Source: Kibdelosporangium persicum
GTDB taxonomy: Bacteria; Actinomycetota; Actinomycetes; Mycobacteriales; Pseudonocardiaceae
Direction of reading: 5' to 3'
Assembly (NCBI RefSeq): GCF_013280595.1
Contig: NZ_JAAATY010000006.1
Location: 306,316-370,315, forward strand
Length of the DNA: 64,000 nucleotides
The position numbers and the translations under genes were made by a program. The notes under the pieces were generated by a model. That model saw only the letters and a program-made list of their open reading frames with translations, ran no database searches and was not told the origin of the DNA. This document shows positions 28,729 through 37,705 of this stretch, in pieces; positions within the stretch are counted from its first letter, which is position 1, and each line of letters starts with the position of its first letter.

Positions 28729-29880
28729 CTAGCCTGGCCCTGGCGTGTCGTCGTGCCGGTCGAGGCCCGGCTCGTCCGGCGCGGAGTCCTCGGGCTCGCT
28801 GGTGTGCACGTCCTCGGGGTCGACGTGTTCGTCGGCCTCGCTGCGCAGTGACCGGATGCCGGAGTTGAGCACCGCGAGCAGCGGCACGGCCAGCAACGCT
28901 CCGGTGATGCCCGCGGTGACGACACCGGCCGAGATCACCAGGACGACCGCCAGCGGGTGCAACTTGACCGCGCGGCCGAGCAACAACGGTTGCAGCACGT
29001 GGCCTTCGAGTTGCTGGACGGCGATCACCACGGCCAGCAGGATCAACGCGCTGACCGGGCCGTTGGCCACCAGGGCGATCAGGACGGCGGCTCCGCCCGC
29101 GACGACCGCACCGACGATGGGCACGAACGCACCGATGAACACCAAGGCCGCCAACGGGAACGCCAACGGCACGTCCAGAGCGACCAGTCCGATGCCGATC
29201 CCGACAGCATCCACTGTGGCCACTGCGACGGTCGCTCGCACGTAGCTCACCAAGGCGGCGAGGCCACGGCGGCCGGCGACGTCGACGCGGGTGCGGTAAC
29301 CGTTGGGCACGCCGTGCAGCAGGAAGTTCCAGATCCCCGGGCCGTCGTAGAGCAGGAAGATCAGCGAGAAGATCACCAGCAGCGCCTGGGCGAGGAGTTC
29401 GCCGATGGTCAACGCGGTGTTCAGCGCCCCGGTGGTGAGCTCGCCCTGGTTGCCCGCGATGGACGTGACGATGTTGTCGAGGAACCGCCGCAACTGGTCG
29501 TCGCTCAGGTGCAGCGGACCGTTCGTCAGCCAGTCCGAAATGGTCTCGACGCTCCGGGACAACTGGGTGCGCAGCGCCGGCAGGCCGTTCACGAACGTCG
29601 TGATCACGAACGCCAGCAACCCGCCGAGAACCGCGAGACCGCCGACGATCACCAGTGCGACGGCCAGGCCGCGCGGGACCCGTTGCCGTACCAGGAAGGA
29701 CACCGCGGGAGCCAGCAAAGCCGCTAACAACAACGCGATCGCGAGTGGCACGACCACCGGCGCGAGGAACCCGACCACATGGCCGACGACGTACAGCGCC
29801 GCGGCGATCGCCACTACCCGCCAGCTCACCGCGGCGGTCACGCGCATCAAGCGCGGCACCCCGTTCTGCTGCTCCGCCAC
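28729..29880 (-). CDS. AI-2E family transporter (PerM/TqsA-like)
   Basis: A 383-residue membrane protein of the AI-2 exporter superfamily. It has about eight helices, a large extramembrane region between helices 3 and 4 (LRTQLSRSVETISDWLTNG to NIVTSIAGNQGELTT), and the conserved C-terminal block FIGAFVPIVGAVVAGG ... QQLEGHVLQPLLLG. The tail is acidic and Asp/Glu/Pro-rich. The family exports small molecules or takes part in ion homeostasis; the substrate here is unknown. The GTG at 29880 is preceded by GGCGGAGG seven bases upstream. It lies 41 bp after the CGNR gene on the same strand. Confidence 0.85.
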   Translation of the reverse strand: MAEQQNGVPRLMRVTAAVSWRVVAIAAALYVVGHVVGFLAPVVVPLAIALLLAALLAPAVSFLVRQRVPRGLAVALVIVGGLAVLGGLLAFVITTFVNGLPALRTQLSRSVETISDWLTNGPLHLSDDQLRRFLDNIVTSIAGNQGELTTGALNTALTIGELLAQALLVIFSLIFLLYDGPGIWNFLLHGVPNGYRTRVDVAGRRGLAALVSYVRATVAVATVDAVGIGIGLVALDVPLAFPLAALVFIGAFVPIVGAVVAGGAAVLIALVANGPVSALILLAVVIAVQQLEGHVLQPLLLGRAVKLHPLAVVLVISAGVVTAGITGALLAVPLLAVLNSGIRSLRSEADEHVDPEDVHTSEPEDSAPDEPGLDRHDDTPGPG

Positions 29881-29921
29881 CCGTCCACCTCCGCCAACGG
29901 GCTGCCCTGGCGGAAGCGCGA

Positions 29922-30470
29922 CTAAACCGGTTCGTTCCTGCGCTTGTAGTAGCGCGACACCCGGGCACGGTTGCCGCACGACGGCTTGCACCACTCCTGT
30001 TGCGGATGCTGCTTGACGAAGTACCGCACGCACCGCGGCGCCGGGCATGCCCGCAGCCGCGTCCGGTCGTCACTCGCGAGGAACTCGATCGCCGCTCGCG
30101 CCAGGGTCGCGAGCAGTTCGTCGCCGCCGGTCACCTTGTACCGAATGGCGGGATCGCCGTCGTCGGGCCAGTCCAGTTGCGGGGCGCGCAGCACGTCCCC
30201 GGCCGCCGCGTTCACCATCTCGAGGGCGACGTGCGGTTCGAGCAGGTTCGTCGCGTCGGCCTTGCTCGGCTCAGCGGGTCGCACGGCGTGCGCGAACAGG
30301 GTCCGGACCGCGCGGCGCAGTGCGACGACCTGGTCACGGTCGCCTTCGACGTCTCCCACGTGGTCACGTGTCCACTGCCGGAAGCCCTCCTCGCTGTCCA
30401 GGTCGTCCGCCACACCACCGTGGCCGTCGTGCCTGATCGTCGAGGCCAACTCCAGGGCCAGGTGAGCCAT
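29922..30470 (-). CDS. CGNR zinc-finger (ABATE) regulator
   Basis: A 182-residue protein with the canonical C-terminal zinc finger CPAPRCVRYFVK ... WCKPSCGNRARVSRYY and an N-terminal ABATE-like helical domain. It is a presumed transcription factor. The ATG at 30470 follows an AGGATGA site. Like the CGNR gene at 16673, it faces an enzyme gene, here a maleylpyruvate isomerase-like protein, across a short promoter region. A perfect 12-bp inverted repeat flanks that region, so autoregulation and control of the neighbour are likely. Confidence 0.87.
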   Translation of the reverse strand: MAHLALELASTIRHDGHGGVADDLDSEEGFRQWTRDHVGDVEGDRDQVVALRRAVRTLFAHAVRPAEPSKADATNLLEPHVALEMVNAAAGDVLRAPQLDWPDDGDPAIRYKVTGGDELLATLARAAIEFLASDDRTRLRACPAPRCVRYFVKQHPQQEWCKPSCGNRARVSRYYKRRNEPV

Positions 30471-30479
30471 CCCGTCATC

Positions 30480-30548
30480 CTAATGGAGTTTCGGACCGAA
30501 CCCATGTGGGATAGGGTGCCTAATGAGCTTGGCGACAAACTCCATTAG
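30480..30548. promoter_or_regulatory. Divergent promoter region with flanking 12-bp inverted repeat
   Basis: CTAATGGAGTTT at 30480-30491 and its exact complement AAACTCCATTAG at 30537-30548 flank 45 bp between the CGNR and isomerase genes. Each half lies just before the ribosome site of one gene. A further partial copy, CTAATGAG, lies near 30520. This is a probable operator pair. Confidence 0.6.
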
Positions 30549-30561
30549 AAAGGTCGTCCCG

Positions 30562-31218
30562 ATGGCCCAGAAAATCGCTGAGGTCGCCGCCGGTCACGCG
30601 CGGCTGGCCGAGATCGTCGGCACGCTCACCGACGACCAGGCACGTGCCGATTCCGCGTTGCCGGGATGGTCGCGCGGGCACGTGCTCACCCACGTGGCGA
30701 ACCTGGCCCGTGCCCTTACGCGCCAAGTGGAGTACGCCCTCGACGGGAAACTGGTCGACGTGTACGACGGCGGCGCGGAAGGCCGGGCCGCGGCGATCGA
30801 GCAAGGCGCCGGGCGGCCGGCCGCGGCACTGGCCGACGATGTCGTCCAGTCCGCCAAGGAACTCGAATCCGCTTGGGCCGCCGTGGGTCCGGACGACTGG
30901 GCACGGCCGGTCAAGCACCGTGACGGCACCGTCGCCGACACCGTCCTGGTCCGGTGGCGTGAGGTCGAGATCCACACTGCCGACCTCGGCCTCACGCCGG
31001 TGAGGTGGTCACCGGAGTTCCGCGGTCACCTCTTCGGCTTCCTGTCCCCGCGCATCCCCGCGGGTGTGTCCCTCGTGCTGCCCGACCGGACACTCGGTGA
31101 GGGCGAGCCGGTCCACGTGACCGGCGACCTGACCGACATCGCCGCCTGGCTCGCCGGCCGGGACTACGCGGGCGAACTCGTGTTCTCCCGGCCGATCCGG
31201 CTGGGGCCGTGGCCCTAG
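30562..31218 (+). CDS. Mycothiol-dependent maleylpyruvate isomerase-family protein
   Basis: A 218-residue DinB/MDMPI-fold protein. The family pattern is clear: LTDDQARADSALPGWSRGHV at the N-terminus (GWSRGHVLTH supplies one metal-binding His), VRWREVEIHTADLG in the middle (HTADL supplies more ligands) and a C-terminal SCP2-like MDMPI_C region. Members are metal-dependent thiol transferases that use mycothiol, the actinobacterial thiol. The substrate is unknown. The ATG at 30562 follows GAAAGG; an upstream start at 30523 would place the inverted-repeat operator inside the gene. Its TAG stop shares the CTAG with the stop of the convergent Nramp gene. Confidence 0.85.
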   Translation: MAQKIAEVAAGHARLAEIVGTLTDDQARADSALPGWSRGHVLTHVANLARALTRQVEYALDGKLVDVYDGGAEGRAAAIEQGAGRPAAALADDVVQSAKELESAWAAVGPDDWARPVKHRDGTVADTVLVRWREVEIHTADLGLTPVRWSPEFRGHLFGFLSPRIPAGVSLVLPDRTLGEGEPVHVTGDLTDIAAWLAGRDYAGELVFSRPIRLGPWP

Positions 31219-32732
31219 AACCGCACCAGTGCGCTGCCGGTGACGAACTCGTACACGAAGTTGACGAAGAAGAACCCGAAGAACAGCACGTTCAGCACCA
31301 GGATGACGTAGTGCCAAGCCCTGGGCCGCGCGGCCTTGGGCAGCCTGCTGTTGAGGTACATCAGGGCGAACGGGAACATCAGCGCGCCCAGGTTGGACAT
31401 GTTCGCCGAGATCTGCACGAGTTCCACCGGCAACGCCAGGTGGATGGCCAGCGCGATCACGGCCAGCACGACCAGCATGAACGGGTAGTAGAAGCGCCTC
31501 GGGTCGCCTTCGATCCGCCTGCGCAGCTTCGGACTGGTGGCGTGCGCGGCGTCGGTGAAGTTGCGCACCAGCGCCTCGAAGATGCCCAGTTGGGTGGAGA
31601 ACAGGATCAGCACGCCGACCAGCAACATCAGGTAGAACATGCCTGATCCGTACTGGCTGCCGAGCGCCTCGGCGGTGTACGTCGGGACGTTCGCCGCCGT
31701 CGGTGCCCGGCCCGTCGTGGCGACCAGGTGGGACATCAGGATGGTCGGCAGCAGCATGCCGATCATCGCGCCCGCGAAGAACACGCCCCACATGTCCACT
31801 CGCAACAACCGGTACCAGCGCTTCCAGAGCGCGGTGTTCTCCGGGGTGTCGAGGAAGGTCACGCCGACCGGCTTGATCTCCTTGCGCTCACCCCGCATGC
31901 CGGCGATGAACCCGACCCGGTGGCCCATGCCGTAGCCCTTGTCGCGGTAGTGGCTCATCGCGTACCAGTTCAGACCGGACGCCAACGCGGTGAACCCGGC
32001 GAGCGCCCCCAGCTGCGTCGCGGTGATCCCGTCCGGCGGAGCGGCGGGCGTGAGCAGTCCAGCGACGCCGTCCCACCACACGCCACCAGGCACGACCGCG
32101 ATCGTGATGACGAGGAGCACCACCAGCAGCGTGCCGACGATGATCCAGTTCGCCAGTTCGAGTGCCCTGGACACCTTGCGGGCCAGCGCGGTGATCGCGA
32201 AGACCACCAGCAGCAGCCCGATACCCAGCAGCCGCACGTACTCCAGCTCGTCCGGCCGGTGCACCCGGCCCGCGAACAGGGCGAACAGGCCCTGCCCGGC
32301 GCCCGCGGCCCAGCCGCCGAAGATGAACGCGAAGTAGAACACGACGAGCGACAGCGGCACCCAGAGTTTCCAGCCCGGCGGGACGCGCCCGAACCCGACG
32401 ATCGGCACCTCGCCGGTGGCCATCACGTACCGGGCGATCTCGATGTTGTACAACGTCTGCAGGACGGCGGAAACGGTGATCACCCAGCCGATGCCGACGA
32501 AGCCGAACGATCCGACGGCCTGCGGGCCGAGTAACCACTCCCCGCTGCCGATCGAGATCCCGAGCGCGATCAGGCTGGGGCCGATCACGAACTGGATCAC
32601 CTGCAACGGGCCGAGCTTGCCGACCTTGAAGACCTCCTCGGGTTTCGGCAGATCGGCGACGTCCAACGGAGGACGACTCACCCCCAGCGGATACTCGCTC
32701 CGGTGCTGGGTTCGTGGGTCGATACCGGCCAT
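31215..32732 (-). CDS. Nramp-type divalent metal transporter family protein
   Basis: A 505-residue membrane protein with about 11-12 helices. The N-terminal IGPSLIALGISIGSGEWLLGP corresponds to the first broken helix of Nramp proteins, with the metal-binding DPGN replaced by IGSGEW; later segments ISANMSNLGALMFPFALMYL fit the fold. The loss of DPGN suggests a substrate other than Mn2+ or Fe2+, so transport of metal is uncertain. The ATG at 32732 follows AGGAGG. It is divergent from the ABC-F gene and overlaps the isomerase stop by four bases. Confidence 0.72.
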   Translation of the reverse strand: MAGIDPRTQHRSEYPLGVSRPPLDVADLPKPEEVFKVGKLGPLQVIQFVIGPSLIALGISIGSGEWLLGPQAVGSFGFVGIGWVITVSAVLQTLYNIEIARYVMATGEVPIVGFGRVPPGWKLWVPLSLVVFYFAFIFGGWAAGAGQGLFALFAGRVHRPDELEYVRLLGIGLLLVVFAITALARKVSRALELANWIIVGTLLVVLLVITIAVVPGGVWWDGVAGLLTPAAPPDGITATQLGALAGFTALASGLNWYAMSHYRDKGYGMGHRVGFIAGMRGERKEIKPVGVTFLDTPENTALWKRWYRLLRVDMWGVFFAGAMIGMLLPTILMSHLVATTGRAPTAANVPTYTAEALGSQYGSGMFYLMLLVGVLILFSTQLGIFEALVRNFTDAAHATSPKLRRRIEGDPRRFYYPFMLVVLAVIALAIHLALPVELVQISANMSNLGALMFPFALMYLNSRLPKAARPRAWHYVILVLNVLFFGFFFVNFVYEFVTGSALVRF

Positions 32733-32855
32733 GAGCACCTCCTGACCAGAACTTCACGATCCGGACAGTAAGCGCTCTTTGATCGCGAACGTCAATGCCG
32801 CCCGCATCGGCCCAGGTCGACCTTGTCCACAGTGGCCAGTGCATAATCGTGCCCG

Positions 32856-34493
32856 ATGGGCGCCACACTCACCGCCAAGAACCTCGCCGCGGGCCACGGC
32901 GATCGCGTGCTGTTCTCGGGACTGGACCTCGTCGTCGCCCCTGGTGACGTGATCGGGCTGGTAGGAGCCAACGGCGCGGGCAAGTCGACGCTGCTGCGCA
33001 CGTTGGCGGGCCTGATCCCGGCCGAGCAGGGCACTGTCCGGCTGAGCCCGGTGACGGCGAATGTCGGCCATCTGCCGCAGGAACCGGAACGCCGGGCAGC
33101 CGAGACGGTGCGGGCGTTCCTCGCGCGACGGACCGGTGTCGCGGACGCACAGAGCCAGATGGACGCGGCCGCGGAGGCACTCGGCAGCGGTCAGCCGGGA
33201 GCGGACGACGCGTACGCGGAGAGTCTGGAGCGCTGGCTGGCGCTCGGCGGCGCGGACCTGGACGAGCGCGTCAAGGAGGTCGTCGCGGATCTGGGCCTCA
33301 CGGTGAGCCTCGACCAGCCGATGACCGCGTTGTCCGGCGGCCAGGCCGCCCGGGTCGGGATGGCCTCGTTGCTGCTGAGCCGTTTCGACGTCTTCCTGCT
33401 CGACGAACCGACCAACGATCTCGACCTGGACGGGCTGGAACGGCTGGAGAAGTTCGTCACCGAACTGCGCGCGGGAACCGTGCTTGTCAGTCACGACAGG
33501 GAGTTCCTCACCCGGACCGTCACCAGGGTGGTCGAACTGGACCTCGCTCAGCAGCAAGTTCGGAGCTACGGCGGCGGGTACACGGCGTACCTGGCCGAGC
33601 GCGAGGTGGACCGCCGGCACGCCCGCCAGAAGTACGAGGAGTACGCCGGCACTGTGTCCTCGTTGCAGGCCCGCGCCCAGGCACAACGGTCCTGGATGGA
33701 CAAAGGCGTGCGCAACGCCCGGCGAAAGGCCACCGACAACGACAAAGCCGGCCGCAAGTTCCGCAGCGAGGCCACCGAGAAGCAGGCGTCCAAGGTCCGG
33801 CAGACCGAGCGGCTGATCGAGCGGCTGGAAACAGTCGAGGAACCGCGCAAGGAATGGGAACTGCGGATGACGATCGCCGCCGCGCCCCGGGCAGGCGCGG
33901 TGGTGGCGACGTTGCAGCAGGCCGTCGTGCGACGCGGTTCGTTCACCCTCGGACCGGTCACCCTGCAGATCGACTGGGCCGACCGGGTGGCGATCACCGG
34001 GAAGAACGGGTCCGGCAAGTCGACCTTGCTGGCCGCGCTGCTGGGCCGGTTATCACTGGACGCCGGGTCCGGCGCGCTCGGGCCCGGCGTGGTCGTCGGC
34101 GAAGTGGACCAGGCACGCGGCTTGTTCGACTCCGACGCGCTGCTGCTCGACGCGTTCACCGCGGCGATCCCGGACTGGTCACCGGCTGACGCGCGGACTC
34201 TGCTGGCGAAGTTCGGCCTGAAGTCCGCGCACGTCACGCGGCCGACCAGGTCGCTGTCCCCTGGCGAACGGACGCGGGCGGCTTTGGCCCTGTTGCAGGC
34301 GAAGGGTGTGAACCTGCTCGTGCTGGACGAGCCCACGAACCACCTGGACCTGCCCGCGATCGAGCAGCTGGAATCGGCTTTGGCCACGTATCCCGGAACG
34401 CTGCTGCTGGTCACGCACGACCGCCGGATGCTGGACGCCGTCTCGACCAACCGCCACATCGAAGTGACGAACGGCCAGGTCGCCGATCGCTGA
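32856..34493 (+). CDS. ABC-F family ATPase (ribosome-associated)
   Basis: A 545-residue soluble protein with two ABC cassettes and no membrane domain. Walker A motifs are GANGAGKST (residues 37-45) and GKNGSGKST (382-390), the signatures are LSGGQAARV and LSPGERTRA, and the Walker B segments are FLLDEPTNDLD and LVLDEPTNHLD. The basic interdomain linker (KGVRNARRKATDNDKAGRK) is the part that enters the ribosome in ABC-F proteins. Members act in translation or protect ribosomes from antibiotics; no biosynthetic cluster is nearby, so a resistance role is only possible. It is a single gene divergent from Nramp. Confidence 0.9.
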   Translation: MGATLTAKNLAAGHGDRVLFSGLDLVVAPGDVIGLVGANGAGKSTLLRTLAGLIPAEQGTVRLSPVTANVGHLPQEPERRAAETVRAFLARRTGVADAQSQMDAAAEALGSGQPGADDAYAESLERWLALGGADLDERVKEVVADLGLTVSLDQPMTALSGGQAARVGMASLLLSRFDVFLLDEPTNDLDLDGLERLEKFVTELRAGTVLVSHDREFLTRTVTRVVELDLAQQQVRSYGGGYTAYLAEREVDRRHARQKYEEYAGTVSSLQARAQAQRSWMDKGVRNARRKATDNDKAGRKFRSEATEKQASKVRQTERLIERLETVEEPRKEWELRMTIAAAPRAGAVVATLQQAVVRRGSFTLGPVTLQIDWADRVAITGKNGSGKSTLLAALLGRLSLDAGSGALGPGVVVGEVDQARGLFDSDALLLDAFTAAIPDWSPADARTLLAKFGLKSAHVTRPTRSLSPGERTRAALALLQAKGVNLLVLDEPTNHLDLPAIEQLESALATYPGTLLLVTHDRRMLDAVSTNRHIEVTNGQVADR

Positions 34494-34592
34494 GCCGAAC
34501 CGGCCCGGACGGTACCGACGACAGACCGGATCCGGCGGACCCCGCCCGTGCGCATAATTGGTCTGGACCTCGCGACGACGGGAGGATCGGCC

Positions 34593-35498
34593 ATGCGTGG
34601 CACCACAGTTCCGCCGGGGACGCCCTGCCTGCCGCCCCACAACGGGGAACCACCGATCCATCGGCTGGAAGTGCCGGACGCGATGCCGTTCTCGATGGGC
34701 ACGTTCGACTCCATCGGGCCGCTCTCGCACGCACCTTTCCCGCACCGGCACACCTTCCACGAGATCGTCTACGTCACCCGCGGCACCGGCACGCATGTCG
34801 TCGACCTGGCCAGGTGGGAGTTGCGGCCGCCGCATCTGTGCGTGATCGTTCCCGGGCAGGTGCACCACTGGGAGAACGTGCAGGACCTCGACGGAATCGT
34901 CACTCTCTTCACCGACGACTTCCTCGTCGACCACCCGGCCGACCGGGACCTGCTGCACAGGCTCAGCGAACGACCGTGGCTCAGCCTCGACCACAAGGCC
35001 CACCAGCGAATGGAAAGGCTCGTCACCGAACTGCACGACGAGTTCCGCGACGGCACCGAATCCGTTCTGCGCGCGTTGTTGCACGTGATCATCTCGCGGG
35101 CCGCGCGGCTCACCGAAGTCGCGGGACCCAGTCCGTCGAGAGCGAACGCGGTGGCGCAGAGATTCACACAACTGACCGCACGGACCGATTTGTGGACGGT
35201 ACGCGACTACGCCGACCAGATCGGCGTCACGCCCGGCTACCTCACCGACGTCGTCAAGCACGCCACCGGCCGTACGCCGTCGCACCTCATCCGCGAGGCA
35301 CGCATCCGGGAAGCGAAGAGGCTGCTGATCAGGAGTGACCTCACGGTCCGGCAGATCTCCCACCGGGTCGGGTTCGCCGACTCGGCGTACTTCTGCCGGT
35401 TCTTCCGCCGCGAGACCGGCGACAGCCCCGGTGACTTCCGGGAAAAACACCACGACTGGCCGCACCAGTCCATCGTCAGCGAGCAACCGGCTCCCTAG
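34593..35498 (+). CDS. AraC-family transcriptional regulator
   Basis: A 301-residue regulator with an N-terminal cupin sensor domain (HRHTFHEIVYVTRGTGTH, LCVIVPGQVHHWE) and a C-terminal double helix-turn-helix of the AraC type (LWTVRDYADQIGVTPGYLTD, LTVRQISHRVGFADSAYFCR). The final FFRRETGDSPGDFRE is the typical AraC end. The ATG at 34593 has GGAGG seven bases upstream; the frame is open to 34548. It lies 39 bp before the secreted dioxygenase gene on the same strand and may control it or an aromatic or sugar response. Confidence 0.9.
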   Translation: MRGTTVPPGTPCLPPHNGEPPIHRLEVPDAMPFSMGTFDSIGPLSHAPFPHRHTFHEIVYVTRGTGTHVVDLARWELRPPHLCVIVPGQVHHWENVQDLDGIVTLFTDDFLVDHPADRDLLHRLSERPWLSLDHKAHQRMERLVTELHDEFRDGTESVLRALLHVIISRAARLTEVAGPSPSRANAVAQRFTQLTARTDLWTVRDYADQIGVTPGYLTDVVKHATGRTPSHLIREARIREAKRLLIRSDLTVRQISHRVGFADSAYFCRFFRRETGDSPGDFREKHHDWPHQSIVSEQPAP

Positions 35499-35537
35499 GT
35501 TGGTTGTCACTGTCCCACGCGCCCACAAGGAGCAGGA

Positions 35538-36323
35538 ATGGACAACCTTCCCAGCCGGAAGACGGTGTTGCGGGCCGCGCTCGCCGCCGGTGTGGCGGTT
35601 CCCGCCGCCATGCTCGCGGTCCCCGCACTGGCCCGTACCAGCACCGGCACTCCCCCGCTCACCCCTGCTTGTGACGACGGCGACGACCCGACCCCGCCAC
35701 AGATGGAAGGCCCGTACTTCAAGCCGAACTCGCCACGGCGCACGTCACTCGTGCAGCCCGGCACGGCCGGCACGCCGCTGACCGTCAGCGGTTTCGTGTT
35801 CGGCCTGAAGTGCCTGCCGTTGAGCAATGTGCTGCTGGACTTCTGGCAGGCTGACAACAACGGCGCCTACGACAACGTCGGCTACCGGTTCCGCGGGCAC
35901 CAGTTCACCGACGCGCAAGGCGCCTTCAAACTGACCACGATCGTGCCCGGCCTGTATCCCGGCCGCACCCGGCACATCCACGTCAAGGTGCAGGCACCCA
36001 ACCGTCCGGTGCTCACGACCCAGCTGTACTTCCCCGGCGAGCCACGCAACAACACCGACTCGCTGTTCGATCCACGTCTGCTCATGACCGTGCGAAACGT
36101 GGGCAACGGACGCGAAGCGGCGTTCGATTTCGTGCTGAACGTGCCGCAAGGACCGCCCACCACGACCCCGCCGCCCGGCACAGGCACGTGGGCGGCCGGA
36201 ACGACGTACAGCGCCGGTACCCGTGTGACGTACGACGGGATCGGCTATGTGTGCCTGCAAAACCATATGGCACAACAAGGATGGGAACCGCCGTCGGCTC
36301 CGGCGTTGTGGCGGGCTGAATAG
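35538..36323 (+). CDS. Secreted intradiol ring-cleavage dioxygenase with C-terminal chitin-binding module
   Basis: A 261-residue exported enzyme. A signal segment (SRKTVLRAALAAGVAVPAAM) precedes the intradiol dioxygenase core, with MEGPYFKPNSPRR, DFWQADNNGAYDN and the Fe(III)-ligand region GLYPGRTRHIHVKV (Tyr and the His-x-His pair). After a Pro/Thr linker (PPTTTPPPGTGTW) a CBM5/12 chitin-binding domain ends the protein (TYSAGTRVTYDGIGYVC, WEPPSAPALW). A similar extracellular dioxygenase-CBM fusion has been described from a cellulolytic Streptomyces; the reaction would open catechol-type rings near polysaccharide surfaces. The ATG follows AAGGAG, 39 bp after the AraC gene. Confidence 0.88.
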   Translation: MDNLPSRKTVLRAALAAGVAVPAAMLAVPALARTSTGTPPLTPACDDGDDPTPPQMEGPYFKPNSPRRTSLVQPGTAGTPLTVSGFVFGLKCLPLSNVLLDFWQADNNGAYDNVGYRFRGHQFTDAQGAFKLTTIVPGLYPGRTRHIHVKVQAPNRPVLTTQLYFPGEPRNNTDSLFDPRLLMTVRNVGNGREAAFDFVLNVPQGPPTTTPPPGTGTWAAGTTYSAGTRVTYDGIGYVCLQNHMAQQGWEPPSAPALWRAE

Positions 36324-36374
36324 GTCCGGCCAAGCAGGGAACACCTCCGCTCGGACTTCCCGGAGGTGACGCCC

Positions 36375-37655
36375 ATGCTCGAGATCGGACCGGCGGGTTC
36401 CCGGTTGCCGGCGATCTCCCGGATCGCGGTGCTGCGTGGTGGCGGTCTGGGCGACCTGCTGTTCAGCATGCCGGCCATCGAATCGCTCGCCACGGCGTAC
36501 CCCACGGCGAAGATCACCCTGCTCGGCACGCCGCTGGCCGCCGAGCTGCTGGGATCTCGTCCCGGTCCGGTGGACGACGTGGTCGTGCTCCCGGTCGCCC
36601 GTGGCGTGTACGAGCCGACCGGCGGTCAGGAGGATCCCGCCGAACAGGAGCGGTTCTTCGACCGGCCCTTCGACCTGGCCGTGCAACTGCACGGCGGAGG
36701 CCGCTGGTCCAACCCGTTCATCCAGCGTCTGGGCGCCGGGCACACCGTCGGCTCGCGCACACCGGACGCCGCGGAACTCGACCGGTGGGTGCCCTACCAG
36801 TTCTATCAGAACGAGGTACTGCGTGCGCTCGAAGTGGTCGGCCTGGTGGGCGCGAAACCGGCCGCTCTCGAGCCACGGATCGCGTCCACCGCCGCCGACC
36901 TGGCCGAGGCGGATGCGGCACTGGACGGTCTGTCAGGCCCCATCCTGGCCGTCCACCCTGGCGCGATGGATCCGCGGCGACGATGGCCCGCGTCGCGGTT
37001 CGTCGACGTCATCGCCGCACTCGCCGACCGCGCCAGTGTCGTCGTGGTGGGCACGGGCGAGGAGGCGGAGGTCGTCGACGAGGCGAAGGCACGAAGGGTG
37101 CAGGTGCGTTCCCTCGTCGGCGCGCTCACCTTGTCCGGCCTGGTCGGGGTACTGCGTCGCAGCCAGGTGCTGCTCGCCAACGACAGCGGGCCGCGGCACC
37201 TGGCGCAGGCCGTCGGTACCCCGACCGTGTCGGTCTTCTGGATGGGCAACGTGCTCAACGCGGCTCCGTTGAGCCGGTCACTCCATCGGGTGCACATCTC
37301 CTGGACCGCGCAGTGCCCGGTCTGCGGCGCGCCGTGCACGTGGGAATCCGTTCAGCCGTGTGAGCACGAGGTCTCGTTCGTGACCGACGTGCAGGTCGCC
37401 CGGGTGCTCGCCGACGTGGCCGAGTTGATCAGTGTGGACGACGGGCGTCCGGGTACGTCTGGACCCATGAACCAACCGAATGCCATCACGATCCAGAAGT
37501 ACCTCAAGGGCGTCGACTACCCGTGCGACAAGTCCACGTTGGTCGAGCACGCCCAGTCCCAGGGCGCGGACGGCGAAGCGCTCAAGGCACTCGAACAGAT
37601 CCCCGACCGCACCTACGACGGCCCGAACGCGGTCAGCAAGGCGATCGGCGCCTGA
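36375..37655 (+). CDS. GT9 glycosyltransferase fused in frame to a DUF2795 domain
   Basis: A 426-residue product. Residues 1-355 are a glycosyltransferase family 9 (heptosyltransferase-like) protein: RIAVLRGGGLGDLLFSMPA, the mid-domain LAVHPGAMDPRRRWPASRF and the donor-site motif LLANDSGPRHLAQAVGTPTV. A short linker (GRPGTSG) leads without a stop to Met365, where a complete DUF2795 domain starts (MNQPNAITIQKYLKGVDYPC). DUF2795 normally stands alone at about 70 residues, and an ATG at 37467 could still start it separately. The main start is the ATG at 36375, nine bases after GGAGG. Palindrome copy 3 begins five bases after the stop. The acceptor sugar is unknown. Confidence 0.8.
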   Translation: MLEIGPAGSRLPAISRIAVLRGGGLGDLLFSMPAIESLATAYPTAKITLLGTPLAAELLGSRPGPVDDVVVLPVARGVYEPTGGQEDPAEQERFFDRPFDLAVQLHGGGRWSNPFIQRLGAGHTVGSRTPDAAELDRWVPYQFYQNEVLRALEVVGLVGAKPAALEPRIASTAADLAEADAALDGLSGPILAVHPGAMDPRRRWPASRFVDVIAALADRASVVVVGTGEEAEVVDEAKARRVQVRSLVGALTLSGLVGVLRRSQVLLANDSGPRHLAQAVGTPTVSVFWMGNVLNAAPLSRSLHRVHISWTAQCPVCGAPCTWESVQPCEHEVSFVTDVQVARVLADVAELISVDDGRPGTSGPMNQPNAITIQKYLKGVDYPCDKSTLVEHAQSQGADGEALKALEQIPDRTYDGPNAVSKAIGA

Positions 37656-37659
37656 CCCT

Positions 37660-37705
37660 CTCGTGAGTGTTTATCAGGGTTAGAACACCGATAAACACTC
37701 ACGAG
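37660..37705. repeat. 50-bp palindrome, copy 3
   Basis: Perfect 16-bp arms CTCGTGAGTGTTTATC (37660-37675) and complement (37690-37705) around the loop AGGGTTAGAACACC. It lies between the convergent GT9/DUF2795 and DUF2277 genes. Its right arm holds the DUF2277 stop codon (37699-37701). Confidence 0.95.
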
